Shown here piece after piece: positions 8,100-14,387 of a DNA stretch of 14,387 bases; position 1 is the first letter of the stretch; every line of letters starts with the position of its first letter. Both the position numbers and the translations under genes were made by a program. The notes under the pieces were generated by a model, which did not search any database, was not told where the DNA came from, and worked only from the letters and a program-made list of their open reading frames with translations. The DNA is taken from positions 148,575-162,961 of the forward strand of contig NW_004457265.1 in the NCBI RefSeq assembly GCF_000313135.1. The letters are read 5' to 3'. Source of the stretch: Acanthamoeba castellanii str. Neff. Its lineage: Eukaryota; Discosea; Longamoebia; Acanthamoebidae.

Positions 8100-9125
8100 G
8101 TAATTCGCTCCTTTATGTTGACACAATGTTCAAAACAAGCTACAACAGCCCTGTAGCTCATATCGCGGAAGGCGCGTAACATCAAATTGAACAATCGGAG
8201 GGAAGGGGAGTGGTAATTGTGAATGAAATTCTTCACAAATGCAAATACTAATTCACAAGGATTCAACTCGGGGGAATACGTGGGAAGGAAGCGGTAGCTG
8301 ACCCCGACTGTGTTGAGAAGAGCAGTGATGAGCTCCCATGTCTGGCCACCAAAGTGGATGCTTGCATTGTTGATGATGAAAAAATTGCTGGCAGTGAGAT
8401 GGCCTTTGTTGATGGCAGTGATGATGAAGTCAAGAAAGTCCCACTCTGTGTTTGAATCTTTTGTGATGCAGATGAAGAAGGGATTCTCACAGTTGGAAAG
8501 GTTGAGAAGTAGAGTGAGAGAATATGAGGTGCTGAGCTGGTTGGTGGAGGTGGTGTAGAGGTGGGCCCCTGCTGGGCCCACTTGCCAATTTCAATGCAGA
8601 TGCTGATTGGTGAAGTGTGATTCATTGCAGTACTTGAGATGGATGAGGGGTGAAGGGTGGGGATGATGTTTATCCAGAGGGCGTAGTAGTTGAGGTTGTC
8701 CTCTGTGTATTTCATAGCTGCTGTGTGCAGGGCTTTTTCCATGTCCATCTCCACACACAGAAAATGCACTGCACAAAGGACCAAGAGATGTTGATGCCAA
8801 GCTGGCAAAGAAGTTGGACATGGGCTAAGAGGGTGTAGGTGGGGTGGAGCCAGACATTAAGCCACAGGACGTACTGGAGGATCATATCCCCTTCATCACC
8901 ATACTTGAGGCCCCTGGAGATGCAAGAAAAAAATAATTAAAAAAAAGTGGGTGGTTGGCCAAGTGAAACATGTTACATGCCAGCAACCACCCCACTGAAG
9001 GGGATGGAAGTTCTCATCATGAAGCTTTTTCTTCCAATACTGAATAGCTCCTTGTGAAACACCATATGCTTGAGCTGCTTCTCATTCTCCAACTAGCTCA
9101 GCAAGTAGGGCAGCTAAAAAGCATG
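8100..9125 (-). pseudogene. dead DDE transposase (Tc1/mariner-IS630-like, DDE_3 type)
   Basis: Read on the minus strand from about 9125. A helix-turn-helix segment (E-A-A-Q-A-Y-G-V-S-Q-G-A-I-Q-Y-W) comes first, then a probable 63-nt intron (8976-8914). Next is a second DNA-binding region (L-G-I-N-I-S-W-S-F-V-Q, then W-R-W-T-W-K-K-P). The catalytic domain follows: Y-C-N-E-S-H-F-T, F-F-I-I-N-N-A-S-I-H and F-L-P-T-Y-S-P-E-L-N-P-C-E. In active relatives the first two motifs carry Asp (D-E-S, D-N-A-S); here both are Asn, while the last Glu remains. Lesions: TGA at 9082-9084, frameshifts near 8718 and 8650, TGA at 8591-8593. Each Asp loss and each TGA fits one CpG-to-TpG change. The C-terminus runs into the island without a clear stop, so the 3' end may be truncated. 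Confidence 0.82.
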
Positions 9126-9189
9126 CAACATGAAAAGATTGCCTGAGAAGAAGAAAAAGATGAGAGAGTTGGATGACTTCAAAAGATCG

Positions 9190-10033
9190 TAAAGCATAGG
9201 TACCTCTTCTTCTCACACTCAATCTGAAGATGATGCTCTGTTGGTGATAAAATCATGTGCTGTGGCATGGAAGGAGATTGGAAGAGACTGAAAAATGGAT
9301 AACCAAAACTCCTTGAAATAAAATTAATTGGTGGCTGGTGGGAGATCATTACTGGTGCCATGTCTCATGAGGGGCTGACAAAAGATGATTTTGATGCTTT
9401 ATATGCTTCTATCTATCCTTCATAAGAACCTAGCTTGTGGGTTGTAGAGCCTGGGTCTCTTGGCCTTGCATGGCAACTGGGATGGGTTGGAGGTGACTCC
9501 TCCAAGATGTAACAAATGTCACATCTCTCAGTTTGAATCCCTCCTGATTGATGAAGAACATCCTTATGGGAATGAACATAAGTGCCTCCTTGGCACATGC
9601 ACCAACTGGCACACTTGCTATGGTGGCCACAACAAAAGTACCCCCTTCTCTCTATGTCTGCATATATCAACATGACACTTAGTGACATGAAGAGCACCAA
9701 GACAGCAACAGAGAGGGAGGAGATGGTAAATGAGTTTAAATGAGTTGTTCAGCAAGCAAAGGTGAAGGGAGTACAGACCAACCAGAACCTGGCACTTCAG
9801 AAACAGGCACTCAACCTTGCCCATCAAATGAAGGAGTGAACAACACATCTCAACACCACCCCAGCACTCCATCAACCTGCCAGCAAGTTTCAAGGCAACA
9901 TACCCTTCTGGCAAGTGAGGAAGAAAGCAACCTGGATGAGCTCTCCAGTGATGAGCATCCCCTGGAGAGCCTGATGATTGAGCAGTGGTACAAGATGAGG
10001 ACGGGTGAACCTGTGCACAGTTTTCCAGTGTAA
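9190..10033 (+). mobile_element. degenerate CpG-starved element, coding-like fragments
   Basis: No intact gene. One plus frame near 9330-9420 reads W-W-E-I-I-T-G-A-M-S-H-E-G-L-T-K-D-D-F-D and stops at a TAA. A second frame (about 9460-9675) has a Cys/His-rich stretch, C-N-K-C-H, then H-K-C-L-L-G-T-C-T-N-W-H-T-C, suggestive of a zinc-binding fold. A third (9740-10033) is a 97-codon Ser/Thr/Glu-rich ORF ending at TAA. Which of these belonged to one protein is unknown. CpG is nearly absent up to about 10000 and returns sharply afterwards. Confidence 0.35.
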
Positions 10034-10044
10034 GCCACCAGTGG

Positions 10045-10370
10045 TCCTCCTCGACAAACACTGCTGACGCCCTTGTGCTGATTGTGATAGGCGAGAATGA
10101 TAAACATCTTTACTACTTGGGATTGGCTTTTTTGGAAGCCACATCGCGCGAAAGATCTCGTCGGTGACTTACGGATGCACTGCGGGTGATCGTTGGTGAC
10201 GGCCTGTCGATCTGAGGTGCACCCCGTACGATCGAGACGCCGAGCGTGACCACATCGCGCCACCGATGGCACCACCACTAGACCGAGAGTCGAAGATGGC
10301 CATGGTTCGTGGCACGTCATGAGCTTGCGATCAGTGCGATCTCAAGGATCTCAGTGGTCGAGCAAAATTG
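10045..10370. other. CpG-rich stretch without a clear gene
   Basis: CpG reappears densely from about 10045 and is especially dense in 10140-10340. Minus-strand frames are open over parts of it, one beginning MAIFDSRSSGGAIGGAM and another 156 codons long, but none looks like a known protein. It could be a second fragment of virus-like DNA, the far side of the island split by the transposons, or the upstream region of the glycosyltransferase. Nothing firmer can be supported. Confidence 0.3.
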
Positions 10371-10425
10371 TCGTTTAATTAATTTATTTGCTCTATACTC
10401 TTTGTTTGCTTACTTGCAGCAAGCC

Positions 10426-12496
10426 ATGCCCTCTTCTCCCCGAAGGGCCTACTTTGTCTTGGCCGTCCTGGTTCTCCTCCTCTTCTTCCACTACTTGGAG
10501 TGGCGAGGGACCACTTCTTCGAATCGGAAGTTTTGCCCTTCTTTGGAGGTCGGGCATGAAGAAGAAGAAGAAGAAAAAGAAGGCCCTCTACCCCCCCACG
10601 CCCCCCGACGTCGTCGAGCCGGCCAACAACGACTGTGGAAAGGAGCTTAGCGTCGACGAGCTTGGGATCTGTGCGCCGGTGTTGAGTCGCATGCGCGTGC
10701 GCGACAAGGACCTGTTCCTCAGTTTGGTCGGGCAGCTGCCCGACGTGCTGCGCTCTGCCCGCTTCTCCATGTTCACCCACGCCAACCGCTTCAAGCCGAA
10801 CGAGGAGGTATTTACTCTTCAATCTCACATTTGCAAGAATTTTAAAATCGATTAGTGATGGATTCATGCGTGAGGAGCGATGCTCATTTCCATCTCTCCC
10901 CCCCCCCGCACCTCATGCTTCCTTCCTACTCCTTTCACGCTTGCAGGCTTGCCGCGAGAGGATGCAGTATGACCTGTGCAAAGAGTGCGCGGCCAAAAGC
11001 GGCCTCTGCGGGCCGGCGGCCAGGGAGGACCCTGAGGGCTTGAGCCTCCTGCCGGACGAAAAGAGAGTGCTCGACTCGATGGTGCGCGCCACCAACCTCA
11101 CACGCCAACGCAGACCATTTCGGCACGATCCCACTTCGCCGCCCAAGCTGGCCTACGTGGTACGTAAGCAAACTCCTCCTTCTGTTATGAACCTCTCTAC
11201 TCACCTGTTGTTGTTGTTGTTGTTGTTGTGAAGGTGTTCGGGTACGACGATGTCGGAATCAAGACACCCAACACGGCCGACTCCGTGGTCAGGCTGCTGG
11301 CTGGCATCGTTCACCCCAACGACACCATACTCGTACACATCGACGGCGACTCCTCCCCACCGTTTTACCAGGCCGTCGAAGACTACACACGCAACTTCGA
11401 CAACGTCAATATGGTTGTACGCGACATACCATAACCTGGTGGGTGTGTGTGTGTGTGTGTGTCACTGTTTGGTACGCAATTTGATTTGTTTTCTTTTTTG
11501 CAGCGGGAACGCTTCGTGACATCGTGGGGCGGCATCTCAACGGTGTGGATTGAGCTCGCGACAATCGCCGAAGCCATTGAACGCGACGCCAAGTGGGAGT
11601 TTTTCATCAACCTGAGCGGGATGGACTACCCCATCAAAACGCACAAGGAGATCACGCAGTTCCTTGGCCAGAATCGAGGGAAAAGCTTCATCGAACATAC
11701 CTACCCCACACCCAAGCTTCTAGAGGCAGTCCACAACTATTACATTGAATGTTCTGGTGCGCGCTCTCCTTTCCTCTCCACGACGTTTCAGCCTGCGCTG
11801 ATTTTTTTCTCTTTACAACCTTACGACAGTTGGTCCAGTGCAAGTCAAGGGCGCAGAGGGGTTTGTCGCCCAGTTCCCATCCGGAACACACGTGAACGCC
11901 ACCATCCCGTATGCTCGTGGCGAACATTGGTTACAAGCGCTTCCTCTTCTTCGCTATCTTTCTACACAAACTCGCACTCACTTCTTGTTTCATCATGCGA
12001 TAGGTGGGTGCTCAGCCGAGAGTTCTGCGAGTGGCTGGTGTCGTCGAGTACCGTTCGCAAGATGCTGCAGTGGGGCAAACACATCTTGTTGCCAGACGAA
12101 TACTTCATAATGACTGCCGCCGTCTGGTCGCCCCACTACCCCTTTGTGGTATCAGACCACCTTCGGTACGAGTCCGCCCACCACCGCCCGCCCGCCTACC
12201 AGCCCGCTCCTATACGTTGTTTGCCGTGCGTGTGTTGTGTGTTGTGTGTGGCTGAGCCGTCTGTGTTGTGTTGTGTTTCCCTCCTCCTTGTGTCGATCAG
12301 CTACATCCGGCGGCGTGACAACGGGAAGAGAGATCTGGAGCCCATGGACGTTCCACTCATGAAGAACTCCACCGCTCTATTTGCCCGAAAGTTTAATCCC
12401 AACGCAAACGACGTGCTCTCCGTCATGGAGGCGTGGCTCAAGGAGAAGATAGAGAAGGAGACAGCACAACCCTCACACAAACGCCCAACGCGATGA
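10426..12496 (+). CDS. GT14 core-2/I-branching-type glycosyltransferase, 7 exons
   Basis: Golgi-type enzyme of family GT14 (beta-1,6-GlcNAc-transferase / xylosyltransferase-like), which adds a sugar from a nucleotide donor to a glycan or protein. Exons: 10426-10807, 10947-11159, 11234-11416, 11504-11756, 11830-11929, 12004-12165, 12301-12496; introns are GT-AG with matching phases. Family marks: K-L-A-Y-V-V-F-G-Y, I-L-V-H-I-D-G-D, S-W-G-G-I-S-T-V, F-F-I-N-L-S-G-M-D-Y-P-I-K-T, R-G-E-H-W-W-V-L-S-R-E-F and L-P-D-E-Y-F. ATG 10426 gives a textbook type II signal anchor (A-Y-F-V-L-A-V-L-V-L-L-L-F-F). That frame and the catalytic frame differ by one base inside exon 1, around the GAA repeat at 10558-10590. 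From the in-frame ATG 10556 the product is 452 aa without an anchor. A pyrimidine tract and CAG just before the start suggest a 5' UTR intron. Donor and acceptor sugars are unknown. Confidence 0.88.
10558..10588 (+). repeat. GAA/AAG repeat in exon 1 of the glycosyltransferase
   Basis: Tandem GAA triplets turning into an A-rich run. One frame gives poly-Glu (continuing the signal-anchor frame), the next gives poly-Lys (continuing into the catalytic frame). It is a prime site for a slippage indel or a sequencing error. Confidence 0.7.
11203..11229 (+). repeat. (TTG)n repeat inside a glycosyltransferase intron
   Basis: Tandem TTG/GTT triplets occupy the 3' part of the second intron, where the pyrimidine tract should be, ending in GTGAAG before the exon. 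Similar GT-rich filling occurs in the next intron (GT run about 11442-11461). Confidence 0.7.
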
Positions 12497-12536
12497 ACAG
12501 AGGACATAAACATAAACATATTTGTTTATTTATTTA

Positions 12537-12710
12537 TTACACACCATCGCATGGCAGGGTGAGGTCAAGGTGCCACTGGGCGAAGCAGCCTGACTGGGTG
12601 ATGGTCCGACGCACGGGCCGCGGGATGCGCGGGTCGGGCGTGGCCGCCGCCGCCGCCGCAGGCGGAGCGATGATCCAAAGTGCGGATACGTGGAGGGCAA
12701 CATGAATCCG
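12537..12710 (-). CDS. candidate 3' coding end of a convergent gene
   Basis: A minus-strand frame open for 58 codons ends L-D-L-T-L-P-C-D-G-V-stop, and the TAA overlaps AATAAA (minus 12538-12533; TAATAAA). This is a typical compact 3' end facing the glycosyltransferase stop 40 bp away. The segment has an Ala run from a GCC repeat, then P-D-P-R-I-P-R-P-V-R-R-T-I-T-Q-S-G-C-F-A-Q-W-H. No splice acceptor precedes it in frame. The neighbouring frame reads protein-like upstream (F-M-L-P-S-T-Y-P-H-F-G), so an indel near 12670 is possible. Farther upstream (about 13000-13050, minus) a hydrophobic segment V-V-F-F-L-L-A-A-V-V-F-C could be a signal peptide, but I see no ATG. The gene model is incomplete and the product unknown. 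Confidence 0.35.
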   Translation of the reverse strand, partial: RIHVALHVSALWIIAPPAAAAAATPDPRIPRPVRRTITQSGCFAQWHLDLTLPCDGV

Positions 12711-13060
12711 TCATGTGCGGTCTGTAACTTCATGAAAGGCATAGACTGATGTTTGGGTGAGAACTGGGGTCTGTTTATTGCTGGTTTCACACCACGCAAA
12801 AGGCCTCTTCCGTGCGCGTTGCCGCTCTCTGAACACGGAGCCCCGAGTGCCGTGTCACGTGACTGACCGCCACGCGCTATTGATAACCAACCTCTGTGAT
12901 TTCCATTTAGTTGGCATACAGCTTGCCTGCATGGAGGAGGAGGAAAGATGTCAGTGATAGCAAACACAAAGCACAATTGAAAGAAGTGGTGTGTACCCAT
13001 CATGCCACTGCAGAAAACAACAGCAGCGAGTAGAAAGAACACCACGCAAAAATGGTTAGT

Positions 13061-13182
13061 CCAATTCAAGGTGTGGCGTGGGGCATTCGGGCTGAGGGAG
13101 TTTCCTGGACCAATGGCGTGCAAGCAGGATTTTCTGCTATTTTTTCATTGGTTTGTGCATTTTTGCCGTATTTTCCTATTGG
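13061..13182. promoter_or_regulatory. cluster of four CCAAT boxes
   Basis: CCAAT at 13061-13065 and 13110-13114, and inverted copies (ATTGG) at 13147-13151 and 13178-13182. The density and spacing look like an NF-Y-type promoter. It lies upstream of the candidate minus-strand gene at 12537-about 13050. No transcription start can be fixed. The remaining sequence of 12720-13330 shows no convincing plus-strand gene. Confidence 0.35.
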
Positions 13183-13336
13183 CCGTTTTCTTGTAGACAC
13201 TCTAGCTCGGCCCCACCTCGTCTGTTTGCCTTGAGATGCATACCACCCTGTTCCCCTGTTCATGCCCTACATGCTCATATGCAACACCCCCTTATATGTT
13301 ATACCTGACTATGTTGTTTGCCTTACAATGGAGTGC

Positions 13337-13369
13337 TCATGAAAAAGTGACAGTGTCACTTTTTCATGA
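13337..13369. repeat. perfect 33-nt palindrome at the edge of a CpG-starved element
   Basis: Two 16-base arms (TCATGAAAAAGTGACA and its exact reverse complement) flank a single G. It lies just where the CpG-poor block begins and 75 bp beyond the stop codon of the minus-strand ORF at 13445. It could be a transposon terminus, a fold-back end, a resolution or binding site, or a transcription-terminating hairpin; the sequence does not say which. Confidence 0.85.
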
Positions 13370-13444
13370 AATGGAAAAAGTGGTGTACATAGAGAGGTAG
13401 GAGGTGTGTGCTGGGGTGTACATGTTAAGAAGAGAAGAAGTGTA

Positions 13445-14023
13445 TTACAGGTGCTGGAAGATCTCTTTGAGTGTGGTGGTGGGGACACCAGAGTTGGGGT
13501 GGAATGAGAAGCCACAAGCAAGAACAGAGCCAATGGGCACACTGCCTTCAGTGCCATGGTCAGCCCAGTGACCATTGGTGAAGTTCCACCAGTGGACATT
13601 GAGCCTCTTGCGCTGCACTGTGATGATCTTTGCAATCCAAAAGTCCTCTGTCACCTCATCCAAGTCAGCACAGACAGCTACCCAAAGCCCAGGGGCAAAG
13701 TTGAAGTGTTGGGCATCAGATGAAGTGCAAGACTGAACAACTCTGACCCAAGTCTGTAGGTGGAAGAGAGGGCTGTCCAACAGAGGATTAGTCAGAGGGT
13801 GAGCAGAGAGGCCATCAAAAATAGAGGAATCACAGGTAGGGTGGGAAGAGGCAGTCAAGGCTGCATGGGCTTCAAACATGTCTGCCCATTCATTGAGTTC
13901 AGACTCAAGGAAGAGAGGCACATCACAGTTGTCAGTGAAGTCAGTGATGACTTCAGGTGGAAAGGGTTGTGGGGGGATGAGGTATGGAGCGCCTGGTGTG
14001 GAGGAAAAGCTCAGTGCAGCCAT
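13445..14023 (-). CDS. intact 192-aa ORF of a transposon-like element, unrecognised
   Basis: ATG at 14023 (MAALSFSSTPGAPYLIPPQP) opens 192 codons to a TAA at 13445-13447 with no break, although the region is CpG-starved. The N-terminal half is acidic and Pro/Ser-rich. The C-terminal third has a small beta-rich look: G-L-W-V-A-V, D-F-W-I-A-K-I-I, L-N-V-H-W-W-N-F-T-N-G, and a final V-P-I-G-S-V-L-A-C-G-F. That F-W-I-A-x-V ... V-H-W-W ... V-L-x-x-G-F order is like the C-terminal ends of some transposon proteins with a Tudor/chromo-like fold; this is a loose visual likeness. Broken coding sequence upstream on the same strand may be the earlier part of the same element, so the ATG may not be the true start. 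Confidence 0.5.
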   Translation of the reverse strand: MAALSFSSTPGAPYLIPPQPFPPEVITDFTDNCDVPLFLESELNEWADMFEAHAALTASSHPTCDSSIFDGLSAHPLTNPLLDSPLFHLQTWVRVVQSCTSSDAQHFNFAPGLWVAVCADLDEVTEDFWIAKIITVQRKRLNVHWWNFTNGHWADHGTEGSVPIGSVLACGFSFHPNSGVPTTTLKEIFQHL

Positions 14024-14069
14024 TGTGGCACAGGTGAAAGGATGGTGTCCCCAACTACTGCTCACTGCA

Positions 14070-14387
14070 GCAGAATCCAGCCATCATAATGGAATCACTA
14101 TGGGACACTTGTGATGATGCCACAATCTGTGAGCAGAAAGCACTACTTGACCACATTGATCCAGCAACACTCCATTGGCTCTGGGTTCAGCTTTCAAAGC
14201 GTGCTGTGGATGTTTGTAATTGCACTGTCTTTGGTACAGCACCCTCTATTTCCCATGTCACACTTTAAAAAGCGTCCACTCATCTCCCTCTTCCAGAGTG
14301 TCATCACCCAGTCACTGTCACTGGTGTTTGTCACCTTCTGCTCTCCATCATCAACAGCAGTTTCCTCACCACCAAGCCCTTCATTGT
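14070..14387 (-). pseudogene. broken coding sequence upstream of the 192-aa ORF
   Basis: From the right edge one minus frame reads through G-E-E-T-A-V-D-D-G-E-Q-K-V, then W-V-M-T-L-W-K-R-E-M-S-G-R-F-L-K, and continues after a TGA (in an A-C-G-C-T-T-T-G-A-A-A-G context) into K-L-N-P-E-P-M-E-C-C-W-I-N. It then meets a TAG and another TAG. The TGA would be CGA before one CpG-to-TpG change. The block probably belongs to the same CpG-starved element and continues beyond the window. Family unknown. Confidence 0.35.

Noticed and set aside
8145..8180. tRNA-like start (GCCCTGTAGCTCA)
   Set aside because: No matching acceptor stem or T-arm follows, and the sequence is transposase coding DNA in reverse.
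8561..8581. 8-bp inverted repeat GTGGGCCC with a 5-nt loop
   Set aside because: Explained by the Gly-Pro-Ala-Gly codons of the transposase; too short to be meaningful.
12530..13123. 197-codon minus-strand ORF read as a single exon
   Set aside because: It has no ATG at its start, contains an intron-like segment (GTACAC to TGCAG), and its C-terminal part is an Arg-rich reading of the GCC repeat. The adjacent frame looks better there.
13052..13234. 60-codon plus-strand ORF beginning MVSPIQGVAW
   Set aside because: It lies over the CCAAT-box cluster, with no domain, splice context or polyadenylation signal; a promoter reading fits better.

Overview
The window looks like nuclear DNA of a gene-dense, intron-rich unicellular eukaryote. 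The best guess is a free-living amoebozoan such as Acanthamoeba. The evidence for this is indirect: many short GT-AG introns (62-139 nt, often GT-rich with pyrimidine tracts), GC-rich exons, AATAAA signals within about 70 nt of stop codons, and closely spaced genes on both strands. The species is inferred, not proven.

Layout. Bases 27-236 hold the first exon of a leftward gene and a short divergent promoter. Bases 237-2566 are an 11-exon secreted flavin amine/polyamine oxidase (493 aa). Bases 3098-3955 (minus) are a five-exon, 182-aa multi-pass membrane protein that weakly resembles the TMEM185 / Fragile-X-F-associated family. Bases about 4080-5390 are a CpG-starved block of degenerate transposon-like sequence. 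Bases 5376-8083 are a CpG-rich, intronless, tightly packed cluster of four unrecognised genes that looks viral. Two of them share an identical 10-base TATA-like motif 38-39 nt before the start codon, and most carry frameshifts. Bases about 8100-9125 (minus) are a dead DDE transposase, and 9190-10033 another degenerate element, both mostly CpG-starved. Bases 10045-10370 are a small CpG-rich stretch without a clear gene. Bases 10426-12496 are a seven-exon GT14 (core-2/I-branching, xylosyltransferase-like) glycosyltransferase. Bases 12537-about 13180 hold signs of a convergent minus-strand gene that could not be fully modelled. Bases 13330-14387 are a third CpG-starved element with a perfect 33-nt palindrome, an intact 192-codon ORF and broken coding sequence behind it.

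How it fits together. Host genes (oxidase, membrane protein, glycosyltransferase) have coherent gene models and normal CpG. The element-derived blocks have almost none: by eye I count 3 CpG in 4081-5400, 3 in 8321-9960 and 4 in 13301-14387. This is the expected footprint of long-term cytosine methylation and deamination. In the transposase, two catalytic Asp codons and two stop codons are each explained by one CpG-to-TpG change. The virus-like island is still CpG-rich yet frameshifted, which suggests a younger insertion or one that escaped methylation. The window contains no rRNA, tRNA or CRISPR array that I can see.
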